From Mytilisepta virgata (lineage: Eukaryota > Mollusca > Bivalvia > Mytilida > Mytilidae), in assembly GCA_028015205.1 (NCBI GenBank), contig JAPWFG010000018.1, positions 2,170,001 to 2,234,000 on the forward strand: 64,000 nucleotides of DNA. The letters are read 5' to 3'. Shown in pieces: positions 32,567 through 44,674 of the stretch (position 1 is its first letter; every line of letters begins with the position of its first letter). The notes under the pieces are model-generated. The model ran no database searches. It saw nothing but the letters and a program-made list of their open reading frames with translations, and was not told the DNA's origin. The translations under genes and the position numbers were made by a program.

Positions 32567-33186
32567 AGTTTTATGAAAAATTACATCCTGAACTGTAACC
32601 AGTAATTGTTTCGGAAAAAAATGCGAGACATTGGTGGTGTTTATTACATGTACATAAATATTTTCTGCAAACAAAATAGTTAGGTTTTACAAAAAGTTAT
32701 TCAGTCATTCCATTAACTAGAATAATGTCACATGTAGAAAAACAGTTACTTTTAACATATTTTCCGTTCAAAGTTTGACAAAAATTATCAGAAATATCTA
32801 AGGCTGGCTCTTCATTTTGATGCAGAGATAACCGTTACTTTAAGTTTTCTTTACGGTAATTCATCTTCTCGTCGCTTCATCATATATCTTTAACCGAATT
32901 TCCAACATTTTGATCTCGAGCACTGCTGATAAGTAGTCGGTCAACGAAATGGTCATACAGTGAATCAAATTTTTTGAGGTATTTTGTGATACATTTTATT
33001 AAGGCCCATTCTCATCCCGTAGCTTAATCTTGATTAGTAGTTTCCATAGGCATTTTTAGCATTGTGTTGCACTATTTCTTTCTCTCGTCGCAATTTGACC
33101 TCTGGACACTCGTTTGAATGTAAACCCTTTCTTTGGTCTCATTTCTTTAAAATGAACTCCTCTTATTTGTCCTAATTCAGGAATTA
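32567..33186. other. Intergenic, nothing recognised
   Basis: Mixed-composition DNA downstream of the TRIM-like gene (which is transcribed leftwards) without repeats or frames that could be supported. Confidence 0.4.
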
Positions 33187-33394
33187 CAGGCGCGGATCCA
33201 GGATTTGTCGTTAGGGGAAGGGGAAGGGGGGGGGGGGGGGGGTGTCGCTGAAGTGTTGGTAATGATTGATATAGCGCCTAGCAGAGTGAGGCGAAAACTG
33301 TTTTGAACGATTTTATGCTAAAAATTCACATGATTGTCAGAAACATGGCTTTTATTAGGGGCGCCTGGTGGGCCCCCGTCTGAATCCGCACCTG
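33187..33394. mobile_element. Short MITE with CAGGCGCGGATCCAGG ends
   Basis: The left end CAGGCGCGGATCCAGG and right end CTGAATCCGCACCTG are imperfect inverted repeats. AATTA flanks both sides. The terminal sequence recalls hAT-type MITEs, but an 8-bp target duplication is not visible. A long G-run lies inside. Confidence 0.6.
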
Positions 33395-33542
33395 AATTAA
33401 AGGTGTTAATTATGGCTAATTGATAATTAAAGCAAATGTTTTAATTATCTATTCAGACTTTACTTCATGCTGTGTCTCTAGAGGAATATTTTACGTTAAA
33501 TTGCCTCCACGTGAAAAATTATGGCTTCACAATTTCGTCCAA

Positions 33543-35237
33543 TTACTTTTGATACTTTGCGTTGGGTACCAACTGGAAGATTTTCACCTCTTTACCTTCG
33601 CTATTTGAGACCAACATTATATTTCCATCTTCCTGTAAATAAATTGCACGAGGTTTGCTTAATCCATTTCCTGAGAAGATTTGAATTAGTTTTCCATCGG
33701 ACAGTTGATGAATGTTATGAGAACCGAACCCAGCTACATAAACATTATTCTCAAAGTCACAAGTCAGACCTGTTATTACTTTTAAGTCTTGATTAGTGTA
33801 AGTAAAAAGTACATGTCCGTTTAAATCGGCACAAACAAGCTTGTTGGAATGATCCCGGTAGTAAAGTCTCCCTCGTCGGTCGACGCACACGTACAGTGGG
33901 TCGTCTGCAACAAAACTGCCTAGTTCTTTTCCCGTTGCCTCTGCAACAGATATTTTTGTCTTGCTGCTAAGAATTAATTTCTGGTTATAGACCGCAATGC
34001 CTCGTTTTGGTTCGTTCAATTCAACCTCTTTGCGCAACTTTCTCTTTGTGACGTCAACAAACTGTATGTAAGGCCTTTCCTGGAAGCTGACTGCCAGAAT
34101 ATTGTTATCAAATAGTTCGACATCCCAAGGGGTGTCTTGGAGACCTATTTCTACAATTTTCTTCGAATCAATTCCATAAAAGTATAAGGCATTAAAACGA
34201 CTGTCTATCAACGCTATGTTGCCGTCTGCTAGGAATTTGACACCCGTAATACAGGATTTATCCAGAAGTTTAATTGTTTGGATCGGTTCTATATTACATG
34301 CCACAAGCGAGGATTTGAGACAAGTATCAGAATTCTTAACTTCATATGTTCCGAAGTCAGAAAAATGTTTGGAGAAATTCGCAAAGCATTCGTTTAGTTG
34401 AAAGTCTATAGTGAAGTCGGGTATTTTGTTTTTAGTGTCCGATATGAACTTTTCCGTTTCTGAGCAGACCTTCTGTAATCTGTTTGCTTCCATCAGAACT
34501 TCTGTATCAGTTGAATGTTTGATTTTATTTTGCAAAAGATCTTGTGAATTTCCTACAATGGATTTTTGCTTTTCAAATGCATTCAGCTTCACTTTCATTT
34601 CATTCACGTTTTTATTACAAAAAATCGGGAATTCACGTTTAAAATTAGATTCAAGACGATCCAAGCTCTTGTTGATTTTTTCTCTTGTTTGTCCCACAAG
34701 TTCAAGCGCAGCTTTGCTCTGAGACTGACATAACTCTATGGTCAGTTTCCCTTTTGTGACAGTGTCTGCTATCTGTTGGTCACACCTTTCTAATGTTTTC
34801 AATATGTTTGAACAAATTTTGCTTTCCTTAATTCCAATTGCCGCTTCATCTATTGTCAACAAACGTTCACAATGTCGATGTTTTTTGGTCATGCACTTTA
34901 TACAGCACAAAGTTGTGTGATCTAAACAAAATAATTCCAGTTTTTTACTAGGATGTTGTATGCAAAATATTGAACATGGCGGCAAACCGGCATTGCTTCT
35001 TACTGTTTCTTCCGACTTATCGATAAGTACGTGGTCAGAGGATGCTTTGCTTGCTTGGTGGTGATCGACGCATACGTCACACAAGTCTTCTGTACAAAAA
35101 GTACAGAACTTTGTGGCAGATCTGACTCTAGAGCTTGGTGTTTTTAACCGCCTACACGGTTCACATGTTATATTTGAATCGGAAGTCTCCAAATTTTTCG
35201 TTCCCATGGATACGGTATCCTCCGTGTTCTCCGACAT
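33543..35237 (-). CDS. TRIM-like protein: two B-boxes, coiled coil, NHL-type propeller; no RING
   Basis: One uninterrupted frame of 564 residues. B-box 1 spans about residues 25-69 (CEPC, CTFC, CDVC, then H59/H60 and H69). B-box 2 spans about 92-122 (C92-x2-H95, C104-x2-H107, CCIKC, H120/H122). A predicted coiled coil follows at about 140-285, and then repeats with the character of an NHL or six-bladed propeller (about 305-560, such as ITGVKFLADGNIALID and KPRAIYLQEDGNIMLVSN). Proteins of this layout are highly expanded in bivalves and resemble TRIM2/TRIM3/TRIM56-class proteins. Without a RING, ubiquitin-ligase activity cannot be assumed; it may be an adaptor. The start has context ATAGATATGTC, and an acceptor-like CCCTTTAG 22 bp upstream of the ATG on the minus strand suggests a 5' UTR intron. 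Which TRIM subfamily it belongs to is not resolved. Confidence 0.85.
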   Translation of the reverse strand: MSENTEDTVSMGTKNLETSDSNITCEPCRRLKTPSSRVRSATKFCTFCTEDLCDVCVDHHQASKASSDHVLIDKSEETVRSNAGLPPCSIFCIQHPSKKLELFCLDHTTLCCIKCMTKKHRHCERLLTIDEAAIGIKESKICSNILKTLERCDQQIADTVTKGKLTIELCQSQSKAALELVGQTREKINKSLDRLESNFKREFPIFCNKNVNEMKVKLNAFEKQKSIVGNSQDLLQNKIKHSTDTEVLMEANRLQKVCSETEKFISDTKNKIPDFTIDFQLNECFANFSKHFSDFGTYEVKNSDTCLKSSLVACNIEPIQTIKLLDKSCITGVKFLADGNIALIDSRFNALYFYGIDSKKIVEIGLQDTPWDVELFDNNILAVSFQERPYIQFVDVTKRKLRKEVELNEPKRGIAVYNQKLILSSKTKISVAEATGKELGSFVADDPLYVCVDRRGRLYYRDHSNKLVCADLNGHVLFTYTNQDLKVITGLTCDFENNVYVAGFGSHNIHQLSDGKLIQIFSGNGLSKPRAIYLQEDGNIMLVSNSEGKEVKIFQLVPNAKYQK

Positions 35238-37228
35238 ATCTATATATCTTGGTTTTTTCTAAAGGGACAAGAAATATTGTTTAGACTTAATTCCTTTACT
35301 AACTATTTTCTTAAATCTCTTCACGATAAAATTTAAATACCATTTAATATGACTGAAAAAATAAACACAAAGACACACAAAGTAAAAGTTGTTTATCATA
35401 GATATCTTTTATGCTATAGAAAGTGTAAAATATTTAAATGACAAAGTATTTTAATTGTTTAGACGTTTTGGGCCACCTATTCAATTATTATATGTATCAT
35501 TCTTCATATCATTATTAAAAATATTTATTTGAATTATAGTTAAATGTAATAGATTCTAATACAAGGTGTAAAATCGATACGCATTCCCTAGACCTCCTCA
35601 TACAGTTGACATTCAATTTATAAGCTATATTTATGTTCTTTTAATTGCATTGTAATGTTTTGTTATTGTACTGTTTGTGTTTTGCTCATTGTGGGCCTAT
35701 AATTTGGAAAATACAACTTATTATTATTATTATTATACCTCCAGTTCCGGGGAAGGGACTTCTTGACCATAATATTGGTGTATTTGTGCCTATTGCCCTA
35801 GCATAAACATACCCTGTTCATGACATGAATGAAAATGAAAGTTCTCCTTAATCATTTACCCCTGTAGGCATAAAATTATGCACCTGAGAATATATGATCC
35901 TGTTCTAGACAATAATTATATAGAAATTATTAAGCTGTTCTTTTATACATATACTACACAGAAAGTTTAATCATGTTAATTGCGAAAACATTATACGGTA
36001 CCCTTTATAGCGGCACACTCATTCTATCATATTTATTGGGAGTATAGCCCTTGGCATCCAGCTTTAATTATTCTTTTTCAGTAAATGTTCCGACTTTCTT
36101 TAATGTAGGATGTACCTAAATGCCTACATTCCAGATTTTTATAAATTTTGCATGCAATTAGAGCATATTGAACAACATCTGATTAACAAAAAAAAATATC
36201 TCACGTTAATATTTTCCGAAATATGGTGAATCAAGTTTTTGGAAAACAAATTAATGTACATCGATATCTCTCCAAAATTTCAATTTTTTAGACTTTAAAT
36301 TATTAATTCACAAAATCCTGTCCAATGAAAGTTTTTTTTTACAATGTTATATTCATTATTGCCATAATCTAATTTAATAAATTTTCAATTTACTGTTATC
36401 AGTTTTATTAGGGGTTACCAGATTTTTTTTTTTTTTTTTTTTAGTATGTGATTACACAATAAATGAAATAAAGAAATAATATGTTTATGTCTGACAAATT
36501 ATCTAATTTATCATTATTACTTTGTTCTTTCTTTTTTGTAGGCTTTTTTTAAATGAAATCCACAGTACATCACATTTTAAGTCAATCTTATTTAAAAAGA
36601 TAAAAGTTGAATATAGTCATTCTTTTCTATATTAAGATGCAGTTTCGAAAATTCTCAGAGCTGCATATGCAAAATTTCATAAAGATCAGTAATACAGCCA
36701 ATTTTGGTAACCTTACTTTGTTGGGGATCCCTTTGTCGGTTACATTTTACTGCTGTCTGTTCTTCACAGGGGATACGCGTGTACGCACTCACATCCAGGT
36801 AACATTAAATGATTTCTCCCTCTTTCATACCCCTTTCAATAAAATGGTTTTAATTTAAATATAACAATAATTTCCGTATATTTACACGCATTCGTTTCGG
36901 AGTTGATTTATACCGTACATATATATATTCTGTAGAGTCACGTAACTGTTTATTGTAATGACAAAACTTTTTAAAAAGCATTTGTGTGACATTTGTTTAC
37001 AAACATTGCACGCATCAGTGATTGGGAATGAGATGATTCACAAATTTGAAATTACATGACTGTATTTCACAAGAAAAAATGGAAGTGATGTGGTAAGAGC
37101 ACAGTATAATTTTTCAGCTTTAATTATTTATTGAAAAAATTCTTCATTTCAGTAATTCCAACGGTGAGTGCTGTCAAAGATGTAAATGATCAGATGATGG
37201 GATGAGCTGGGGGCACATCCACACTATA
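35238..37228. other. Intergenic, AT-rich, with a LINE 3' tail
   Basis: The upstream side of the TRIM-like gene should hold its promoter and 5' exon, but no element could be fixed. At 35620-35738 the sequence ends in TTGGAAAATACAACTT and (ATT)n, which looks like a LINE 3' UTR with a simple-repeat tail. Nothing else was recognised. Confidence 0.4.
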
Positions 37229-37420
37229 CCACAGCTAAGTGCTTGAGGACAGGACCCTGTCTTGGGCCCCTAATAGCACCCCGTCATTAGCATAATTACA
37301 ATTCGACTATATAAGTCGAATGATGGTAAAAATTAGAAAACATATATTTATGATAATGGGGTGGGGGGGGGGGGGGGGTATCAGGGACCCAAGACAGGGT
37401 CCTGTCCTCAAGCACCTGCA
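37229..37420. repeat. Inverted repeat bordered by poly-G runs
   Basis: The segment near 37230-37268 (GTGCTTGAGGACAGGACC, CTGTCTTGGG) returns inverted at about 37381-37419. A second small palindrome (ATTCGACT ... AGTCGAAT) lies between at about 37301-37321. G-runs of about 15-17 bases flank the right arm (near 37362-37378 and 37425-37442). Confidence 0.65.
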
Positions 37421-37589
37421 GTTGGGGGGGGGGGGGGGGGGGGTAGGCATTTTTTTTTATACAAATAACAGCCCCATACATTGTACATTTACTATAATAA
37501 TACTGTATAGTAATCTATCAGGCAGTTATTTGCATAAAATGAATGCATGTGGAGGAAGGGCACTTTGTATACTATATATTACATATATA

Positions 37590-38350
37590 TACATATAAAG
37601 TCAATTATCATTAAAAAACTCCGAATTAAATATGATGAAATTTGGCTTAACCAACTAAATAATGACAAACCTGGCATGGTGCAAGGAAATAAATTAAGGA
37701 CCTATAGACTATTTAAAAATAATATAGGCCTTGAAAAATATTTATTTTTAAATAATTGTAAAACATTAAATGAGTTAACCAAATTTAGAATTAGTGCCCA
37801 TCAACTTGAAATAGAAAAGGGAAGACATAAAGGAATATCCCCAGATAAAAGATTTTGTAAATTATGTAATAATGACATTGTTGAGGATGAAATTCATTTT
37901 CTCCTTCAATGTCCATCACTTAAAACTGAAAGGTCCAGTTTTATTTTAGATTTATCCTCTAAATTTACTAATTTTAAAACTTTAAATGACCAATCCAAAT
38001 TTGTATGGTTGATGTCAAATGAAGATCCATTTGTTAATAACATAATGATTAAATTAATAGATAGTTTAATAAAGACAAGAAGAACAAAATTAAGTATTAA
38101 TACATGAGCAGCCCACAGCTCTTCTTCTAATTATAAAACGGTACTGCTTGTGTTCACTCACTCATTATTTTTGAGAATATATACTGTATTTGTTGTCTCC
38201 CTTCGCTTATATAGTTTTATTTTTATTGTCATGTATTGTAATTTCAATGAAAAAAATCACCATAATTATTTGTACACTTTAATTTAAACTGTAATTGTAC
38301 TGCTCCTCGGGGCGTCTTGATTGACAAATAAAATTTGTTGTTGTTGTTGT
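37590..38350 (+). pseudogene. 5'-truncated LINE, C-terminal ORF2 fragment with (TTG)n tail
   Basis: The frame through 38107 encodes the C-terminal region of a LINE ORF2, with FRISAHQLEIEKGRHKGI and a Cys/His cluster (CKLCNN ... DEIHFLLQCP). The 3' UTR ends AATAAAATTTGTTGTTGTTG. The same C-terminal signature occurs in the LINE pieces at 42161-42500 and 50735-50890, so they belong to related families of one clade. No reverse transcriptase remains. Confidence 0.8.
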
Positions 38351-38842
38351 ATTCAGTAAAAAGGACATATGCCGCTGAATTTTTTTTCTTCCCTTATGTT
38401 GGACAATAATGGAAATAACACATAAATGATAAATTGATGAAATATATAATAACCTGGATAAGCATGAAATCAGTTTTTATAGAGTTCATTGTTTAAAATT
38501 AATTCAAACAAATTTTTGAAAACATATTTCAAGTCGCGTATAAAGAATATCAATATTATAAAACTTTGAAACTGTGGTTGAGATTTCTAAATTTACAGAA
38601 GAGACATAGGCTAACAAAATCAGTGTAACAAAGTCATGAATGCAGTGTTCACTCATTTTTCCTATCCATCTGGAGAAGAGAGACAATTTTTTATGAGAGA
38701 TTTCCCTAGTATGTTTTCCATTTTTATTTAATTTAATTTAATTATTATTTTTGTATTTTGGTTGCGACATGCCTACATGTATATTCACAAGTCAGGGGCC
38801 CTGTGACCTATAAATGCGGCTCCTCACTTGCGATGGTTGTCT

Positions 38843-39530
38843 TATAATTTATATAATTCAGGGTGAGCCGAGTAGTCTTACACATACGGGAAAACTAATG
38901 GTTTTTGACAACTATGATATCTTGTTATTTCTACAAGTTTAGAAGTTTAGCTTATTAAAGAACACCTATGCAGTCACCAATGGTTTAACATGAGGACATA
39001 TATGAACAGGCAGTAATAGAGACATTTTACGAATCATAAAAATTCTGAAATTCGTCTTCTACAAATATAGCCACATTTTTTTTTAGCAAATGGACATGAG
39101 TAAAAGAAAGCATATTACCCATTTTATATTGATTTGGATACTTACAGAAATATTGAGGTATAAATTTTTGTCTCAATTATAATTTTCAAACCCCCAAACT
39201 TCTGCCCCCATAATGAAAATTGTTTCAACAATTGAATCGAATAATTTAAACTGTATATCAATAGGTATGGATAAATTTCGAATTCGTCTACAAACAGAGA
39301 ATAAAGCTCGTCGAGCTTGAGCTGCAAGTCTAGTTCTAGCATTTGAAAACCTACCATTACAATTAAAAATCACGCCAAGATATACTACTGCTACTAAATA
39401 AAAATCAGCAACTTCAATTGGACCTATAAATTTGGCTATAAAGTTGTTTTATAATTGATATAATTCAGGGTGAGTGGGGAGTGCTCACACGTACGTGGAA
39501 ACTGAGGGTTTTGGACAACTACGATATCTT
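38843..39530. repeat. Pair of 80-bp direct repeats around an inverted LINE fragment
   Basis: Positions about 38843-38925 and 39447-39530 are direct copies (ATAATTCAGGGTGAG, then ACAACTAT/CGATATCTT). Between them, 39172-39376 on the minus strand encodes a LINE ORF2 piece after the RT (IPIDIQFKLFDSIVETIF, then AEVWGFEN). The arrangement suggests successive insertions; the parent element of the direct repeats is unknown. Confidence 0.55.
39172..39376 (-). pseudogene. LINE ORF2 fragment (region after the RT)
   Basis: The minus-strand frame reads RRALFSVCRR, IPIDIQFKLFDSIV and MGAEVWGFEN, matching the segment that follows the polymerase domain in LINE ORF2 proteins (compare NIPINISCNLFDLLVKP at 41530-41585). 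It is a dead fragment with no start and no tail. Confidence 0.7.
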
Positions 39531-39600
39531 ATCCAATTTCTTTCCAATCTGAAGAGGAGTTAAACAAGGGGATTCTTTGAGTCCTACCTTGTTCAATATA

Positions 39601-41126
39601 TACTGAACCGCAAAAGAAACGTCGCACAAAATGACATGTTCACATACATTTATTTCAAAGTGACATTTATATATTTTAAATTAATTTTTACAAAATTTAA
39701 TGAATGATTTACAGTCTTTTGGTTACAATGTTCACAAAAACGTCACAATTGTCGCAACTTCACATGTTTTCAATGCTGTGCTCCCACGTCCGTTAATAAC
39801 GTGTATGTCCTCCACCGGCACCAATTACTGTGGCACATCTTCGGTACATGGAGTTGATGAGCCGATTAATAAACGCCATCGGAATACGTGCCCATACTCT
39901 CTGAAACGCTTGTGAAAGTTCAGCTGCAGTTGTCGGACTTGGCTGCTCATTATTCAACCGTCTTTGAACTTCGTCCCATAAATGTTCAGACTCAAAGCCG
40001 GCCAATCCATAACATTAATGTTATTCTGCTGTAGGAAGTCTCTTGTGGCTATTGCGGTATGCGCACGTGCATTGTCCTGTTGGAAAGTCTTGTTTTGATG
40101 ACGTGCGAAATGGGGCTGAACATGGGGTGTCAAGACTTGGTCGATGTAACGGGCAGCTGTTACGCCATTTCCTCTGCCTGGGCCAAGGTTCTGAAAGATG
40201 ACTGGACCAAGTTTAACGTTAAGGCCGATTCCACCCCATACCATGATGCTAGGTCCTCCCCACGCGTCTGTTTCCAGAATGCAGCTGTCTTCGTAACGTT
40301 CCCCGCGACTTCTCCACACTCTGGTTCTGCCATCGGCTGTTGAAATGCAGTAACGGCTTTCGTCAGAGAAGATGATGTTACGCCATTGTCGATTTCGCCA
40401 ATTCTGTCGCTGAGTGGCCCACTGAAGACGAGCTTGACGGTGTCGAGGAGTAAGAATAGGTCCTCTTGCTGGACGGCGACATCTCATGTTTCTAGCAGCT
40501 AATCGCCGACGAACCGTATCATCACTTATGGGTCGTCCATGTGTTCCAACAGTGTTTCTGGCAGTTTCGGAAGCTGGGGTGAACCGATTCATCAAATGGT
40601 GACGAACAATGCCTCTATTCTGTCTAGGGGTAGTGACTTGGGGTCTACCACTCCGTGGACGGCCATTTGTGCTGTTTGTTGCGTTGTACCGTGTCCGTAG
40701 ACGTTCAATTGTTCGAACAGCACAGTTGAAGTCGTTGGCAATAACTCTGGCAGATTGCCCAGCATCCAATCGACCAATGGCCTGTTCTCTCTGTTGTGGA
40801 CTCAGACGTGGCATAGCTTCTGTGTCAACACTGATACTAACACTCTTTAATTTTCTCCGGCCTTTTATACCCATAAAGAAGCATGAATTTCACGAACATT
40901 TAAGATTTAAGAAAAATTACCGCCAAGTGTGTCCCACGAGCGGTTTTAGGTACGGTCGCTCTACGATATCAACTGAAAATTATTCAACCGAAAATTTAAT
41001 TCACAGGTAATTTAATCTTACCTGGTGATGTAATCGTAATACTGATTATATAAAAATCATTAATTAATATTTATTTTGAATTTTGCTAACATTTTGAAAA
41101 AGCGACGTTTCTTTTGCGGTTCAGTA
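39601..41126 (-). mobile_element. Tc1/mariner element with TIRs and TA duplication
   Basis: The ends are exact inverted repeats (TACTGAACCGCAAAAGAAAC from the left, complement at the right), flanked by TA at 39599-39600 and 41127-41128. Length is 1526 bp. The inner part is a single transposase gene on the minus strand. The perfect ends and clean target duplication show a comparatively recent insertion into the LINE. Confidence 0.9.
39793..40814 (-). pseudogene. Tc1/mariner transposase, inactivated by a small deletion
   Basis: The reading starts most plausibly at the Met at 40814 (MPRLSPQQREQAIGRL). It shows a paired-like helix-turn-helix DNA-binding region (VIANDFNCAVRTIERLR), a GRPRSGRP linker, the first catalytic Asp (IIFSDESRY) and the second (QQDNARAH). 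Near 40000 the conserved block with the third catalytic acid, normally between WPA and EHLWDE, is missing. About 16 nt fewer than the family expectation are present, which shifts the frame. The C-terminal part (EHLWDEVQRR, near 39965-39990) continues in another frame down to 39793. The copy cannot encode an active DDE enzyme. Confidence 0.8.
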
Positions 41127-42503
41127 TATTTATTAATGATATAGTGAAAAATTTTAATGATAAGGACTCATCTCATCTGAGACTTATAGATAACCAGGTA
41201 GGAAGTTTGCTATTTGCTGATGACTTGCTCATCTTGTCAGACAGCAAAGAGGGTCTTCAAAATAGTTTAAATAATTTATCTAAATATTGTGATAAATGGC
41301 AACTAGGGGTTAATATTTCAAAAACAAAATCGATTATATTTAAACAAAAAAATTCAAAACCAGAACCAAGTTTTTTAACTTATAAAAACAAGGAAATAGA
41401 AAATGTTTCTAAGTATACTTTCCTTGGAATATCAATCCAACAAAATGGAAATTTATCCCATAGTTCTTTAGAGCTGGTTAAAAAGTCAAAGAAAGCACTG
41501 TATGCTATGAAGCGATACACAAAATATATGAATAATATACCAATAAATATTTCTTGCAATCTCTTTGACTTATTGGTGAAACCTATAATGATCTATAATT
41601 CAGAAATAACCTATATGGACACATATATCTCATATTACAGAGCTAAAATGAGAGCTGAAAGATATTGACGAAATGTAAATCCATTCGATTTTATTGATAA
41701 AAATCCAGTGGAAAATACACATCTGGCATTCTGTAAAAATATATTAGGAGTCAATAAAAGTGCTTCTAATATAGCCACTAGGCAAGAGCTAAAACGATTG
41801 CCAATAGAATATAATATAAAGATACAATCAATTTTATATTTTATCAGATTAAAAGTAGAGGACGTAAATCCTCTTCTCAAAGAATCATTTATGCTTTGCA
41901 AAGATTTAGATTCCAAGGGAATTTATACTTGGTACTCTTTTATAATGGATTTGATAAAAGAAACAGATATAAACATAGCGAGTCTATATTGTGAGAAAAA
42001 TGAGAAAATAATTATTTATAAGAAAGATATAAAAGAAAAACTTAAAATTTATTATGATAAACTGATTTCAGATAGAATTTCATCATTTGATGAATGAAGT
42101 AAATTGCTTTTATGTAAGAACTTATATAAAAAAGAAAATTCTCAAAACTAACTTCTTTCATTGAACTCTGAACATCGAGTGTTAATAACAAAAATGAGAA
42201 TTAGTGATCACAATCTCTTGGTCGAAAAAGGGAGACATTTAAAAATACCTAGAGACCAGAGATTGTGTAAATTATGTAATGTATTAGAAGATGAAAAACA
42301 TTTTCTTTTAGATTGTAGACAAAATCACGCACTAAGGACACTATATTTGGAGTTAATTAAAACGGAAAATGATAATTTTGATAGTATGTCTTCAGAAGAA
42401 AAAGTTGTATTCATTTTAAGTCCTTCTACGCCATCCCAAGTAAATAAATTAGGATCCTTTATAAAACAGTCAAAAGCACTGAGGGCAATATTTGCTTGTT
42501 TTT

Positions 42504-44674
42504 ATATGACCGCAAAATTTTTGCGGTCGTATATTGGTATGACGTTGGCGTCGTCGTCGTCGTCGTCCGTCGTCAGCGTCGTCGTCCGAAGACATTTGGT
42601 TTTCGCACTATAACTTTAGTATAAGTTAATAGAAATCTATGAAATTTAAACACAAGGTTTATGACCACAAAAGGAAGGTTGGGATTGATTTTGGGAGTTT
42701 TGGTCCCAACTGTTTAAGAATCAGGGGCCAAAAAAGGGCCCAATAAGCATTTTTCTTGGTTTTCGCACAATAACTCTAGTATAAGTAAATAGAAATCTAT
42801 GAAATTTTAACACAAGGTTTATGACCACAAAAGGAAGGTTGGGATTGTTTTTGGGAGTTTTGGTCCCAACAGTTTAGGAATTAGGGGCTAAAAAAGGGCC
42901 CAAATAAGCATTTTTCTTGGTTTTTGCACAATAACTTTAGTATAAGTAAATAGAAATCTATGAAATTTAAACACAAGGTTTATGGCCACAAAAGGGATTG
43001 ATTTTTTGGAGTTTTGGTCCCAACAGTTTAGGAATTAGGGGCCAAAAGGGTCCAAAATTAAACTTTGTTTGATTTCATTGAAAATTTAACTATTGGGGTT
43101 CTTTGATATGCCGAATCTAACCGTGCATTTAGATTCTTAATTTTTGGTCCCGTTTTCAAATTGGTCTACATTAAGGTCCAAAGGGTCCAAAATTAAACTT
43201 AGTTTGATTTTAACAAAAATTGAATTCTTTGGGTTCTTTGATATGCTGAATCTAAACATGTACTTACTTTTTTTTTATTATGGGCCCAGTTTTCAAGTTG
43301 GTCCAAATCGGGGTCCAAAATTAAACTTTGTTTGATTTCATCGAAAATTGAACTATTGGGGTTCTTTGAAATGCCGAATCTAACCGTGCATTTAGATTCT
43401 TAATTTTTGGTCCCGTTTTCAAATTGGTCTACATTAAGGTCCAAAGGGTCCAAAATTAAACTTAGTTTGATTTTAACAAAAATTGAATTCTTGGGGTTCT
43501 TTGATATGCTGAATCTAAACATGTACTTAGTTTTTTTATTATGGGCCCAGTTTTCAAGTTGGTCCAAATCGGGGTCCAAAATTAAAGCTAAAAAGGGGGT
43601 AATTTTTTTTTTTTTTTTTTTTGGGGGGGGGGGGGGGCAATTCTCCACAGCATATTGTATTACACAAAAGCAAAAAATTGAATATAAATTCAAATCATAT
43701 GACCAATTCTAAGTTCTTTATTTCAGTTATAATCTATTATGTGTCAAATATTTGAAGAAATTTTCAATTGCACAGTATTGCGCAATAGCAAGAAATTGAT
43801 ATGTGTGCCCTGTTATCAAAACTTTATTATTAACAAATTCCATTGGATTTGTTTATCTTATTTAAACTGCTTTTAAATTATGTATATTTAAAATTTGCCA
43901 TCCATGACTATGATGTCATTTTCTATTTTAATATGTTATGGTGTATTTAAATGGGCTGTTATGGTTGCAAAGTATAAAGAAATGGGGGGGGGGGGTAAAT
44001 GAGAAATTGGGGAGGGGGTAATTTTTTCTCATTTCATATTTCATAAATTAAAAAGAAAATTTCAAATTTTTTTTAGCAAAAAAAGGGGGGGGGGGGTTAC
44101 AATAAATTTTATTGTTTTTTGTTTTTTTTTTTGGGAGGGGGGGGGGGGGGGTCGATGTGCAACTTCATAGTGTATTGCACAAAAGCTAAAAAAAGGGGTA
44201 AATTATTATTTTTTTTTTTGGGAGGGGGGCAATTCTCCACAGCATATTGTATTGCACAAGAAGCAAAAAATTGAATATAAATTCAAATCATATGACCAAT
44301 TTTAAGTTCTTTGATTTCAGTTATTCTGTGTCAGAAACCTATTATGTGTGAAATATTTGAAGAAATTTTCAATTACACAGTATTGCGCAATAGCAAGAAA
44401 TTGATATGTGTGCCCAATTTTAAATTTTAAATTGGTTATTTCTGATTTATATATAAAAACAAATAATACTGATATGGTTTGAATAGGTAAATTAAAAATT
44501 TTTAAGTTCTTAGACAACATTCATTCTGTGTCAGAAACCTATGCTGTGTCAAATATTTATTCACAATCCAAATTCAGTATTGTATCAAGCTTGAATGTTG
44601 TGTTCATAATTGCCCCAACTATTCAGGGTTCGACATCTGCGGTCGTATCTAGCTGCGCCCAGCGGAGCATTTTA
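42504..44674 (+). mobile_element. HINE-like element, copy 2 (inside the LINE)
   Basis: It has the layout of copy 1. The 5' palindrome has one change (ATATGACC), then come (GTC)n, three 160-bp cores, two 262-bp units, T/G modules and the 3' end with the TGCGGTCGTAT repeat and hairpin. It is inserted in a T-run of the LINE. Its 3' half is almost identical to that of the 45150-49778 copy, including a duplicated TTTTAAA and a GTGAAATATTTG variant, so these two are closest relatives. Confidence 0.75.

Noticed and set aside
41114..41668. Functional reverse transcriptase gene
   Set aside because: The RT motifs are real, but the start is created by the Tc1/mariner insertion, and stops and frameshifts follow; it is a LINE remnant.
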